Below, piece after piece: positions 8,454 to 16,578 of a stretch of 64,000 bases of DNA. Location of the stretch: NCBI GenBank assembly GCA_035557095.1, contig DATMEB010000009.1, positions 1 to 64,000 on the forward strand, read 5' to 3'. The notes beneath the pieces are model-generated. The model ran no database searches and was not told the origin of the DNA. It saw only the letters and a program-made list of their open reading frames with translations. How positions within the stretch are numbered: the stretch's first letter is position 1; each line of letters opens with the position of its first letter. This stretch comes from JALZDI01 sp035557095. GTDB taxonomy: Bacteria > Actinomycetota > Actinomycetes > Propionibacteriales > Nocardioidaceae. The translations under genes were made by a program, and so were the position numbers.

Positions 8454-8908
8454 GACCGGGTGTCCTCGCCCGGCTCGTCGAGGTCGGCGTCCTGGTCGTC
8501 CTTGCGGTAGGGGTCGGCGTCGCCGGCGTACTGCGCACCGGCGGCGGCCGCGGCGAGCTCGGCGTCGGAGGCGCGCGCCTTGGCCAGCAGCTCGTCGATG
8601 TGCGCAGCCGACTCCGGCAGCGCGTCGTGTACGAACTCCAGTGTCGGCGTGTGCCGCATGCCGAGCTGCTTGCCGACCTCGGACCGCAGCAGCCCCTTGG
8701 CGCTCTCCAGAGCGACGCCGGTGCCCGCACGCTCCTCGTCGCTGCCCATCACCGTGTAGAAGATCGTGGCGTGCTGGGTGTCGCCGCTGACGCGCACGTC
8801 GGTGACGGTGACGAACCCCAGGCGCGGGTCCTTGATCCTCCGCTCGAGCATCTCGGCCACGATGACCTGGATGCGGTCGGCGATCTTGCGCACGCGCTCT
8901 GAGCTCAT
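8450..8908 (-). CDS. rbfA: Ribosome-binding factor A
   Basis: 152 residues. A KH-fold protein that binds immature 30S subunits and helps 16S rRNA 5'-end maturation and cold adaptation. Family features: MSSERVRKIADRIQVIVAEML, RIKDPRLGFVTVTDVRVSGD and the AxG-like region HATIFYTVMG. The C-terminal tail is acidic (DDQDADLDEPGEDTRS). ATG 8908 is preceded by GGAGGA at a six-base spacing, better than the GTG at 8923. It lies 14 bases after the DUF503 gene and overlaps truB. Confidence 0.94.
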   Translation of the reverse strand: MSSERVRKIADRIQVIVAEMLERRIKDPRLGFVTVTDVRVSGDTQHATIFYTVMGSDEERAGTGVALESAKGLLRSEVGKQLGMRHTPTLEFVHDALPESAAHIDELLAKARASDAELAAAAAGAQYAGDADPYRKDDQDADLDEPGEDTRS

Positions 8909-8922
8909 CGTCGTTCCTCCCA

Positions 8923-9219
8923 CTACTCGTCGTCCATCGACCGGAGCCGGCGGTGCGCGCTGATCAGGTCAGCCTCCGGGCGGCCGGCCAGGAAGCGCTC
9001 GACCCGGTCGAGCACGTCGGTGCAGTGCCCCGCCTCGCCGGACACGACCGCGATGCCGATCTGCGTACGACGGTAGAGGTCGAGGTGCCCGGTCTCGGAC
9101 ACCGCGACGGAGTACCGGCGCTGCAGCTCGTTCACGATCGGCCGGACCACGCTGCGCTTCTGCTTCAGCGTCGACGCGTCGTGCAGCAGCAGCTCGAAGG
9201 CCGCCATCCCCACGAACAC
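8923..9219 (-). CDS. DUF503 family protein (YlxP-like)
   Basis: 98 residues, the usual length. The stretches LLHDASTLKQKRSVVRPIV and DLYRRTQIGIAVVSGEAGHC are diagnostic of DUF503, a small alpha/beta protein found between infB and rbfA in Gram-positive bacteria and suspected of a ribosome-related role. GTG 9219 is preferred (GAGGGG about seven bases upstream). GTG 9225 is a close alternative; longer starts would run through the infB terminator hairpin. Function is not established. Confidence 0.85.
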   Translation of the reverse strand: MFVGMAAFELLLHDASTLKQKRSVVRPIVNELQRRYSVAVSETGHLDLYRRTQIGIAVVSGEAGHCTDVLDRVERFLAGRPEADLISAHRRLRSMDDE

Positions 9220-9240
9220 CCGCACGCCCCTCTCGGATCG

Positions 9241-9301
9241 GTGTGCCGAGTGGCGCGTCGCGCAGGCCGGTATCCGACCTGCGGAACGCGCCACCCGACA
9301 C
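9241..9301 (-). terminator. Large hairpin after infB
   Basis: Inverted repeat of about 25 bases per arm (GTGTGCCGAGTGGCGCGT pairs with a right arm ending GCGCCACCCGACAC, with few mismatches), 16 bases after the infB stop and just before DUF503. No U-tract follows. It may attenuate transcription from infB into DUF503-rbfA-truB. Confidence 0.65.
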
Positions 9302-9316
9302 GGTGTAGCCGAACGA

Positions 9317-12300
9317 CTAGGCGCGCGGGATCTCGCGCAGCTCGAAGTTCTCCACGATGTCACCGATCTTGATGTCGTTGTAGCCACGAAGAGTCAGGCC
9401 ACACTCGAAGCCCTCGCGGACCTCGGTGACGTCGTCCTTCTCGCGGCGCAGCGACGCCATGTCGAGGTTGTCGGCGACGACCGCACCGTCACGGATCAGT
9501 CGCGCCTTGGCGTTGCGGCGGATGGTGCCGCCGGTGACCATGCAGCCCGCGATGTTGCCGATCCGGGAGGACCGGAAGATCTCGCGGATCTCGGCGGCGC
9601 CGAGCTGCACCTCTTCGTACTCGGGCTTGAGCATGCCCTTGAGCGCCGCCTCGATCTCCTCGATGGCCTGGTAGATCACCGAGTAGTAGCGGATGTCGAC
9701 GGCCTCGCGATCGGCGAGCTCGCCCGCCTTGCCGGCCGGGCGCACGTTGAACCCGATGATCACCGCGTCGGAGGCGATCGCGAGGTTGACGTCGTTCTCG
9801 TTGATCGCGCCGACGCCGCGGTCGATGACCCGCAGGCCGACCTCTTCGCCGACCTCGATCTGCATCAACGCGTCCTCGAGCGCCTCGACCGAACCGGACA
9901 CGTCGCCCTTGAGGATCAGCAGGAGCTCCTGGCTCTCGCCCTTCTCCATGCTGGCCATGAAGTCCTCGAGGGTCCGGCGTGCGCGCCGCTTGGCGTTGGC
10001 CGCCGCACGGGCCCGTGCCTCGCGCTTCTCGGCGATCTGGCGTGCCATCCGGTCGTCGTCGACGACCAGCAGGTTGTCGCCGGCACCGGGCACGGCCGTC
10101 AGCCCCAGCACCAGGACCGGCCGCGAGGGAGTGGCCTCCGCGATGCTGTCGCCGTGCTCGTCGAGCATGGCCCGGACACGGCCGTGTGCCGGACCGGCGA
10201 CGACGGAGTCACCGACCCGCAGCGTGCCGCGCTGTACCAGCACGGTGGCCACCGGGCCGCGCCCCTTGTCGAGGTGCGCCTCGATGGACAGACCCTGTGC
10301 GGGCATGTCGGGGTTGGCCCGCAGGTCGAGCGCCGCGTCGGCGGTCAGCACCGTCGCCTCGAGCAGGTCCTCGATGTTGAGGCCCGCCTTGGCCGAGACG
10401 TCGACGAACATGGTGTCGCCGCCGTACTCCTCGGGCACCAGGCCGTACTCGCTGAGCTGACCGCGCACCTTCTGCGGGTCGGCCGCCGGCATGTCGATCT
10501 TGTTGACCGCGACCACGATCGGGACGTCGGCCGCCTTCGCGTGGTTCAGCGCCTCGATCGTCTGCGGCATCACGCCGTCGTCGGCCGCGACCACCAGGAT
10601 GACGATGTCGGTGGCCTGCGCACCACGGGCACGCATGGCGGTGAACGCCTCGTGACCCGGGGTGTCGATGAAGGTGATGCGGCGCTCCTGGCCGTCGACC
10701 TCGGTGGCCACCTGGTAGGCACCGATGTGCTGGGTGATCCCACCGGCCTCCTTGGAGACCACGTTGGCGCTGCGGACCGCGTCGAGCAGCTTGGTCTTTC
10801 CGTGGTCGACGTGGCCCATGACGGTCACCACCGGCGGACGGGCAACCATGTCGGCGTCGACGCCCTCGTCGGCACCGAACTCGAGGTCGAAGGACTCGAG
10901 CAGCTCGCGGTCCTCGTCCTCGGGCGAGACCACCTGCACGTCGTAGTTGAGCTCGGTGCCGATCAGCTGCAGCGTCTCCTCGTTGACCGACTCGGTCGCG
11001 GTCACCATCTCACCGAGGTGGAACAGCAGCTGCACCAGCGACGCGGGCTCGACGTTGATCCGCTCGGCGAAGTCGGTCAGCGACGCGCCACGCGGCAGGC
11101 GGACGGTCTCGCCGTCACCCTTGCGGACACGCACGCCGCCGATCGACGGCGCCTGCATGTTGTCGAACTCCTGACGGCGCTGCCGCTTGCTCTTGCGGCC
11201 ACGACGCGACGGGCCGCCGGGACGCCCGAACGCGCCCTGGGTCGACCCGCGGCCACCACGGCCGCCGGGTCCGGGGCGACCGCCGCCGCCACCGGGACGG
11301 CCGCCGCCGGGGCCACCGCCACCGGGGCCGCCGAAGCCGCCGCCGGGCCGTCCGCGACCGCCGCCGCCACCGGGGCGTCCGCGACCGCCCGGAGCCCCGC
11401 CGGGTCCGCCGGGTCCGCCGGGACCACCGCGGCCGACGCTGGGTGCGGTCTGCTTGGGCATCATGCCCGGGTTGGGCCGGGGCGCGCCGGGCACGCCGCC
11501 GGAGCGGCGGTCGCCGCCACGCTGTCCGGGCTGTCCGGTGCCGCGGTCACGCTCGGGCCGGTCGCCGCGTCCGGCCGGCGGCCGGGGCGGCATCTGACCC
11601 GGGCTGCCGGGACGCCTGCTCTGCATGCCCTGGGTGGACGAGAACGGGTTGTTGCCCGGGCGTGGGCGCCCGGAGCCGCCGCCCTGCCCGCCGCCGGAGC
11701 GAGGCGGACGGGGCTGCATCTGGCCTGGCGAAGGGCGCCGCGGGGCGCCGGACGAACCGGCGTCGGGGCCCTGTTCGTCGCCCGTCTCGGGCTGGTCGGC
11801 ACGTGCGGCCGGAACCTCCGGCGCGGGCCGCTCGGCCGGCGTCTCGGGCTGCTGGGTCTCGGGCTGCTGGGTCTCGGGTGCCGCCGCCGGAGGGGCCTCC
11901 TCGCGCGGTGCGCCCGGTGCCGCCGGACGCGGACCCGGGCTCGGCGCAGCCCTGGTCGGCTCCGCCGGCGCGCTCGGCCCGGTGCCGTCGGCCGGCGTCG
12001 TTTCCGGCGCTGCCTTCTCGGTGGGCTGGGTCGTCGGCGCAGCCGTGGTCGCCGAGGCACCGTCGGACTTCGCGTCGGATTGTGCGTCGGACTGGGCGTC
12101 GGTGCTCGCGGCCTTCTTGGCCGCAGGCTTCTTGGCTGCCTTCTTGGCGCCCTGCTCGCGCAGGGTCTCGCCGTACTGCTCGTTCAGCCGGCGTACGACG
12201 GGGGCTTCGACCGTCGACGACGCGGTCTTGACGAACTCCCCCATGTCTTTGAGGGTTTCCAGCACAGTCTTGCTGGGGACTCCGAACTCTTTGGCGAGTT

Positions 12301-12322
12301 CGTGGACTCGGACCTTGGCCAC
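9317..12322 (-). CDS. infB: Translation initiation factor IF-2
   Basis: 1001 residues. A GTPase that places initiator tRNA on the ribosome. Order of parts: IF2-N domain (KVRVHELAKEFGVPSKTVLETLKDMG), a disordered linker of about 300 residues rich in Ala, Pro, Gly and Arg with long Gly-Arg-Pro runs, a second IF2-N motif (RGASLTDFAERI), then the G domain from about residue 500 with GHVDHGKT, DTPGHEAF and NKIDMP, followed by domains II-IV. The very long Gly-rich linker is an actinobacterial trait. The GTG start at 12322 follows GGAG. It is part of the rimP-nusA-ylxR-infB unit. Confidence 0.97.
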   Translation of the reverse strand: MAKVRVHELAKEFGVPSKTVLETLKDMGEFVKTASSTVEAPVVRRLNEQYGETLREQGAKKAAKKPAAKKAASTDAQSDAQSDAKSDGASATTAAPTTQPTEKAAPETTPADGTGPSAPAEPTRAAPSPGPRPAAPGAPREEAPPAAAPETQQPETQQPETPAERPAPEVPAARADQPETGDEQGPDAGSSGAPRRPSPGQMQPRPPRSGGGQGGGSGRPRPGNNPFSSTQGMQSRRPGSPGQMPPRPPAGRGDRPERDRGTGQPGQRGGDRRSGGVPGAPRPNPGMMPKQTAPSVGRGGPGGPGGPGGAPGGRGRPGGGGGRGRPGGGFGGPGGGGPGGGRPGGGGGRPGPGGRGGRGSTQGAFGRPGGPSRRGRKSKRQRRQEFDNMQAPSIGGVRVRKGDGETVRLPRGASLTDFAERINVEPASLVQLLFHLGEMVTATESVNEETLQLIGTELNYDVQVVSPEDEDRELLESFDLEFGADEGVDADMVARPPVVTVMGHVDHGKTKLLDAVRSANVVSKEAGGITQHIGAYQVATEVDGQERRITFIDTPGHEAFTAMRARGAQATDIVILVVAADDGVMPQTIEALNHAKAADVPIVVAVNKIDMPAADPQKVRGQLSEYGLVPEEYGGDTMFVDVSAKAGLNIEDLLEATVLTADAALDLRANPDMPAQGLSIEAHLDKGRGPVATVLVQRGTLRVGDSVVAGPAHGRVRAMLDEHGDSIAEATPSRPVLVLGLTAVPGAGDNLLVVDDDRMARQIAEKREARARAAANAKRRARRTLEDFMASMEKGESQELLLILKGDVSGSVEALEDALMQIEVGEEVGLRVIDRGVGAINENDVNLAIASDAVIIGFNVRPAGKAGELADREAVDIRYYSVIYQAIEEIEAALKGMLKPEYEEVQLGAAEIREIFRSSRIGNIAGCMVTGGTIRRNAKARLIRDGAVVADNLDMASLRREKDDVTEVREGFECGLTLRGYNDIKIGDIVENFELREIPRA

Positions 12323-12406
12323 TGCTCTCCTTTGGCGGTCCGAGTCGGAGGTGACGACGGACCGTTAGTTGACGGACGTGCTCATCGCGAAGAACTCATT
12401 GACGGT

Positions 12407-12787
12407 TCATGAGCCAGTGCTCCGCTTTCTCTCGGTCGCCACATCGGGTGATGCCGCGTCGTACATGTTCTGCTGGTGCTCGCCGGGGCCATCCGGCGCC
12501 CCCGCCTCGACGTAGGCCCTCAGCACACCGAGGTCGAGCGACCCCTCGACCCGGAGGGCTCGAGAGAACGCTCGGCGGCGTTCGGCAAGGTCTAGACAGG
12601 CAACCGTGGGGTGCAGGTGCGCTCCACGGCCGGGCGCCGTTCCCCGTGGATCGGGCGAGACCACCCGCGGGGGTGATTCGCCGGTCACCACGAGACGCAG
12701 CAGATCGGACTTTGGTGAACGTTCCCGGCAACCCACGCACGTACGCACGGGATGCGAACGCGCGACAGCCGAGGACGATCGGTCCAC
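12407..12787 (-). CDS. ylxR: YlxR family RNA-binding protein
   Basis: About 126 residues. The motif RTCVGCRERSPKSDLLRLV with CVGC defines the YlxR (DUF448) fold, a predicted nucleic-acid-binding protein always found between nusA and infB. Other conserved parts are GRGAHLHP and the RRAFSRALR helix. GTG 12787 was chosen as the nearest start after the nusA stop (19 bases); no strong ribosome-binding site is visible, so the N-terminal 10-15 residues are uncertain. The C-terminal tail after VEAGAP is not conserved. Confidence 0.85.
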   Translation of the reverse strand: MDRSSSAVARSHPVRTCVGCRERSPKSDLLRLVVTGESPPRVVSPDPRGTAPGRGAHLHPTVACLDLAERRRAFSRALRVEGSLDLGVLRAYVEAGAPDGPGEHQQNMYDAASPDVATERKRSTGS

Positions 12788-12806
12788 TTCGATGAAGTCT
12801 ACCCCG

Positions 12807-13880
12807 TCAGCCCAGGTCGCCGCTCGGCGGCGTGTCGGCCTTTGTCGCCGTCTCATCCGCCGGAGCTTCACCGGGTTCACCGGTCGCGTGCCCGGCGGGG
12901 TCACCGGTGGGGTCGGTGTCCGGACGGATGTCGATGCGCCACCCGGTCAGCCTCGCGGCGAGCCGGGCGTTCTGACCCTCCTTGCCGATCGCCAGCGACA
13001 GCTGGAAGTCGGGTACGACGACCCTCGCCGCGCGCGCGGCGAGGTCGACGATGTGCACGCTGGAGACCTGCGCGGGCGAGAGCGCGTTGGCCACCATCGC
13101 GCCGGGGTCCTCGGACCAGTCGACGATGTCGATCTTCTCGCCGTGCAGCTCGCTCATCACGTTGCGCACCCGCTGCCCCATCGGCCCGATGCACGCACCC
13201 TTGGCGTTGACGCCCTGCAGCGTGGAACGCACCGCGATCTTGGTGCGGTGACCGGACTCACGAGCGATCGCGGTGATCTCGACGGTGCCGTCGGCGATCT
13301 CGGGCACCTCGAGCTCGAACAGCTTCTTGACCAGGTTGGGGTGTGACCGCGACAGCATCACCTGCGGCCCACGGGGTCCGCGACGCACGCTCACGACCAG
13401 GCAGCGGATCCGGCTGCCGTGCTCGTAGCGCTCGCCGGGCACGCGCTCGGCCCGCGGCAGCAGCGCCTCGAGCCGACCCAGGTCGACCATCACGTCGTCG
13501 GGGTTCTGCCCCTGCTGCACGATGCCGGACACGATGTCGCCCTCGCTCTGCGAGAACTCGCCGTAGCGCTGCTCGTCCTCGGCGTCGCGCAGCCGCTGCA
13601 GGATGATCTGCTTGGCCGTGGTTGCGGCGATCCGTCCGAACCCCTCGGGGGTGTCGTCGTACTCGTAGCTGTGCGCCTCGCCGTCGTCCTCACCGGTCTC
13701 CTGCACCAGCACGGTGACGTGCCCCGACTTGCGGTCGAGATGTACCCGGGCGTTGGGCTGGGCGCCTTCTGTGCGGTGGTAGGCGACGAGCAGGGCCTGC
13801 TCGATGGCATCGACGACCACGTCGAACGAGATGTCCTTCTCCCGTTCGAGCATCCGCAGGGCGCTGATGTCGATGTCCAA
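12807..13880 (-). CDS. nusA: Transcription termination/antitermination factor NusA
   Basis: 357 residues. Binds RNA polymerase and RNA to control pausing, termination and antitermination. The N-terminal RNAP-binding domain (MDIDISALRMLEREKDISFD) is followed by S1 (GDIVSGIVQQGQNPDDVMVDLG) and two KH domains (GACIGPMGQRVRNVMSEL and LAIGKEGQNARLAARLTGW). No C-terminal acidic repeats, as expected outside Proteobacteria. The only start that gives the conserved N-terminus is TTG at 13880; its GGAAGGA site lies inside the end of rimP, so the two are translationally linked. Confidence 0.95.
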   Translation of the reverse strand: MDIDISALRMLEREKDISFDVVVDAIEQALLVAYHRTEGAQPNARVHLDRKSGHVTVLVQETGEDDGEAHSYEYDDTPEGFGRIAATTAKQIILQRLRDAEDEQRYGEFSQSEGDIVSGIVQQGQNPDDVMVDLGRLEALLPRAERVPGERYEHGSRIRCLVVSVRRGPRGPQVMLSRSHPNLVKKLFELEVPEIADGTVEITAIARESGHRTKIAVRSTLQGVNAKGACIGPMGQRVRNVMSELHGEKIDIVDWSEDPGAMVANALSPAQVSSVHIVDLAARAARVVVPDFQLSLAIGKEGQNARLAARLTGWRIDIRPDTDPTGDPAGHATGEPGEAPADETATKADTPPSGDLG

Positions 13881-13883
13881 GGA

Positions 13884-14390
13884 TCAGTCTTCCTTCCGGT
13901 TGAACTCGACCTCGATGCGGGCCTTGCGGACGTCGGCGTACGCGACGTCGCGGGACGAGCCGTCGACGTCGAGCACGGCAGCGGTCTCGCCGGCCCCGGT
14001 GATGCGTCCGGTGACCGGCTCGCCCTCGTGCGGGGTCACCTTGACCAGGCGGCCGACGTTGCGCCGCCAGTGCCGCTGTTCGGTGAGGGGACGGTCGGTG
14101 CCGGGCGAGGTCACCTCGAGGGTGTAGGCCGTGTCACCCATCACGTCGTCGTCCTCGTCGAGGCGCTGCGACACGACGCGGGTGGTGGCGGCGATGTCGT
14201 CCAGCGTGACGCCGCCGTCCTTGTCGACGACGACACGAACGAGCCGGCGACGGCCGGCGGGGGTGACTTCGATGTCTTCCAGATCGAGCCCAGCGCTGCT
14301 GACAGCGGGGCGCAGCGTGTCGACGAGCCGGTCACGGTGTGCACTCGTGGCCAGTCGGTTGCCCAGTCGGTTGTTCTGCCGGCTGCTCAC
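13884..14390 (-). CDS. rimP: Ribosome maturation factor RimP
   Basis: 168 residues. Needed for 30S assembly. The N-terminal domain shows GLDLEDIEVTPAGRRRLVRV and VVDKDGG, then YTLEVTSPGTDRPLTEQRHWRRNVGR, and the C-terminal SH3-like barrel GRITGAGETAAVLDVDG. GTG 14390 is preceded by GAGGAGG at six bases. Longer frames running upstream overlap the divergent lipoprotein gene and were rejected. It is the first gene of the rimP-nusA-ylxR-infB unit, and its promoter must lie in the 166 bases shared with the plus-strand lipoprotein. Confidence 0.94.
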   Translation of the reverse strand: MSSRQNNRLGNRLATSAHRDRLVDTLRPAVSSAGLDLEDIEVTPAGRRRLVRVVVDKDGGVTLDDIAATTRVVSQRLDEDDDVMGDTAYTLEVTSPGTDRPLTEQRHWRRNVGRLVKVTPHEGEPVTGRITGAGETAAVLDVDGSSRDVAYADVRKARIEVEFNRKED

Positions 14391-14556
14391 GGGCGACCTC
14401 CTCGCTGTGCTGTTGTGTGCCCACACCATATACACGCGTCCGGGATGTCCGCGATGACCGTCGCCGGGTCGGCCGGCACACGCGCCGACGTCCCCACGCG
14501 CAGTCGCGCGATCGGGGTGTTCCGAGGGGTGCCGCGACGCGCGGTAGCCTCGGCGC

Positions 14557-15114
14557 ATGCTCGCCCTCCCCTCGCTCCGGCCGTCGCGCCGCAGCGTCGT
14601 CGCCGCGGCGATCGCCGTTCCCGTCGCGGCCGCCGGCTGCACCCTGAGCGGCCCCACGCCGACGCGCTCGCCGCAGCGCCGCTCCGCGGAGGTCGACCCC
14701 GACGTGGCCCTGCTCGACGAGGTGGCCGCCGCGACGTCGGCGATGGTCGATCTGTACGAGGGTGTGCTGCGCGAGCACCAGGCCCTGCGCGGCGACCTGC
14801 GACCGATGCTGGCTGCGCAGCGGGCGCACGCAGACGCTCTCGGCGAGGCCGCGCCGTCCGGGGAGGGCGGCGCCTCCGGACCTTCGGGTGGCCCCTCTGG
14901 TGGCCCGCGGCGTCGTTCCGGCCGGGGGGTGGAGGTGCCCCGGCGACCGGCGGCGGCCGTTCGCGAGCTGACCGACGCCGAGAACCGATCGGCGGCCGAC
15001 CTGCTGGACGCCACCCGGCAGGCGGTGTCGGGCCCGTTCGCCCAGCTGCTGGCGTCGATGTCGGCATCGGCAGCGCAGCGCGTGCTGGTGCTGGGCGAGG
15101 TCGACGCCCCGTGA
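14557..15114 (+). CDS. Putative lipoprotein, function unknown
   Basis: 185 residues. An Arg-rich n-region (RPSRRS) and hydrophobic stretch VVAAAIAVPVAAAGC end in a lipobox-like AAGC with acylation Cys at about residue 28, so it is probably anchored outside the membrane. The mature part is mostly helical with a Gly/Ser/Pro-rich insert around residues 97-118. I do not recognise the family. It overlaps the DUF4439 gene by four bases (GTGA), so the two are probably a pair; the rimP operon is divergent. Confidence 0.72.
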   Translation: MLALPSLRPSRRSVVAAAIAVPVAAAGCTLSGPTPTRSPQRRSAEVDPDVALLDEVAAATSAMVDLYEGVLREHQALRGDLRPMLAAQRAHADALGEAAPSGEGGASGPSGGPSGGPRRRSGRGVEVPRRPAAAVRELTDAENRSAADLLDATRQAVSGPFAQLLASMSASAAQRVLVLGEVDAP

Positions 15115-15173
15115 GCAGCCCCGTGAGCAGCCCCGTGAGCGGCCCCGTGAGCAGCCCCATGAGGAGCCGCGTG
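15111..15173 (+). repeat. 12-bp tandem repeat forming stacked start codons
   Basis: Four near-exact copies of GTGAGCAGCCCC (15111-15158), then two decayed copies beginning ATGAGGAGC and GTGAGCATC. Each unit begins with a possible start codon in the same frame (GTG 15111, 15123, 15135, 15147; ATG 15159; GTG 15171). The first GTG overlaps the TGA of the upstream lipoprotein gene. Confidence 0.8.
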
Positions 15174-15608
15174 AGCATCCTGGGCAGCGATGAGTCCGGC
15201 CAGGTCGCGCAGACCAACGCGCTGCAGTCCGCCCTGGCGGCCGAGCACGCCGCGGTGCATGCCTACGGTGTCGTCGGCGGGCTGCTCGGCCTTTCGTCGG
15301 CGGACGCGAGCGCGGCGTACGCCGTGCACCGCGGCCGTCGAGACCAGCTGATCACGATGATCGGGCGGCGCGCCGTGGCCGCCGAGCCGGCGTACGAGCT
15401 GCCGTTCGAAGTGGGCGGCCCGGCCAAGGCGCGCAGGCTTGCGGCGCAGGTGGAGCAGCGCTGCGCCGACGTCTACGCCGACGTGGTCGCCAACACGACC
15501 GGTGCGAACCGTCTGTACGCCGCCCGTGCGCTCACCGACTGCGCGGTCCGGGCGCTGGGCTGGGGCGCGGAGCCGGAGGCGTTCCCGGGCCTGCGCAAGC
15601 GGGGCTGA
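15111..15608 (+). CDS. DUF4439 ferritin-like protein
   Basis: Up to 165 residues. The core QTNALQSALAAEHAAVHAYGVVGG and the later YAVHRGRRDQLITMI and RLYAARALTDCAVRALGW match DUF4439, a four-helix ferritin-like domain whose Glu/His residues resemble di-metal ligands. Biochemical function is unknown. The N-terminus is ambiguous: VSSP repeats supply six in-frame start codons, and the conserved domain begins only after the last one. It follows the lipoprotein gene with a four-base overlap and precedes the kinase by two bases, so the three probably form one transcript. Confidence 0.82.
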   Translation: MSSPVSSPVSGPVSSPMRSRVSILGSDESGQVAQTNALQSALAAEHAAVHAYGVVGGLLGLSSADASAAYAVHRGRRDQLITMIGRRAVAAEPAYELPFEVGGPAKARRLAAQVEQRCADVYADVVANTTGANRLYAARALTDCAVRALGWGAEPEAFPGLRKRG

Positions 15609-15610
15609 GC

Positions 15611-16537
15611 GTGGCCGCCAGCACCGGCCGGAGCTCGGTCGTCCCGGAGCACTTCGCGCAGATGATCGAGATCCGCGAGGGCGAGGCCGGTGAGGCCTGG
15701 GTCGCCGGCCTGCCGGCGAGGGTGGAGGAGCTCAGTGAGCGCTGGTCGCTGCGTGTCGACGGCGAGGCACGGTACGGCTACGTCGGGATCGTCGTGCCGG
15801 TCGTCGGCGCCGACGACAGTCCGGCAGCGCTGAAGGTGTCGTATCCCGACGTGGACGGTGCTGGCGAGGCGCCCGCCCTCGCCGCCTGGGGTGGCGACGG
15901 CTCGGCCCGGCTGCTCGCCCGCGACGAGGCCGGGTTCTGCCTGCTGATCGAGCGGCTCGACCCGGACCGGTCGCTGTTCGGCGTGCCCGTTGAGGAGGGT
16001 GTCGCCGAGATCGGCGGGCTGCTCGGTCGGCTGCACCGCCATCGCGCGCCCGCCGGCGTCGCCTCGCTGCGGGACGCCAGCGCGCACCTGCTGCAGACGG
16101 TCCCGCACGAGTGGGCGACCTACTGCGGCGACCTCGACCGGCGGCTGCTGGAGGCGGCGCTGTCGACGTGGCGCGAGCTCGGGCCGTACGCCGGCGACCA
16201 CCTGCTGCACGGCGACCTGCACTACGGCAACGTGCTCGCGGGCACGCGCGAGCCGTGGCTGGTCATCGACCCCAAGGGAGTGGCGGGGGAACCGGCCTAC
16301 GACGTGATCCCCGCGGTGTGGAACCGGCTCGACGCGCTGCTGGCGACGTCGCAGCCGCAGGCGGCCGTGCGATGGCGGGTCGACGCCCTGTGCGAGGCCG
16401 CCGGCATCGACCGGGGCCTGGCGTACCGCTGGACGCTGGCGCGCGCGGTGGCGAACCTGATGTGGCAGCTCCGTACCGGCCACGAGGGGCCTGGCGGAGA
16501 GATCCTGATCGCCGAGGCGCTGCTCCCCGTCTGCTGA
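15611..16537 (+). CDS. Aminoglycoside/hydroxyurea antibiotic-resistance-kinase family protein (APH(6)-like)
   Basis: 308 residues. Carries the kinase catalytic loop HGDLHYGNVLAG and the metal-binding region WLVIDPKGVAGEPAYDV, the signature of the APH(6)/hydroxyurea phosphotransferase family (PF04655). The N-lobe has YVGIVVPVVG and ALKVSYPD with the probable ATP-binding Lys. Family members phosphorylate streptomycin or hydroxyurea, but most chromosomal actinobacterial copies have no demonstrated substrate, so resistance should not be assumed. GTG 15611 follows the DUF4439 stop by two bases. A hairpin overlaps its stop codon. Confidence 0.85.
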   Translation: MAASTGRSSVVPEHFAQMIEIREGEAGEAWVAGLPARVEELSERWSLRVDGEARYGYVGIVVPVVGADDSPAALKVSYPDVDGAGEAPALAAWGGDGSARLLARDEAGFCLLIERLDPDRSLFGVPVEEGVAEIGGLLGRLHRHRAPAGVASLRDASAHLLQTVPHEWATYCGDLDRRLLEAALSTWRELGPYAGDHLLHGDLHYGNVLAGTREPWLVIDPKGVAGEPAYDVIPAVWNRLDALLATSQPQAAVRWRVDALCEAAGIDRGLAYRWTLARAVANLMWQLRTGHEGPGGEILIAEALLPVC

Positions 16538-16543
16538 ACGGGG
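16525..16543 (+). terminator. Small stem-loop at the end of the kinase gene
   Basis: CCCCGT pairs with ACGGGG around a seven-base loop that includes the TGA stop. It sits between convergent genes; a weak terminator candidate. Confidence 0.4.
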
Positions 16544-16578
16544 TCCTGACCAGGGTCGTGCCTGCGCGCGCGGCCGGG

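Noticed and set aside
10154..12412. 752-codon plus-strand frame opposite infB
   Set aside because: Shadow of the IF-2 gene; low-complexity sequence produced by the Gly/Arg-rich linker codons.
15611..16537. Calling this gene an active streptomycin-resistance determinant
   Set aside because: Family signature is present, but many chromosomal actinobacterial members have no shown resistance role and there is no mobile context.
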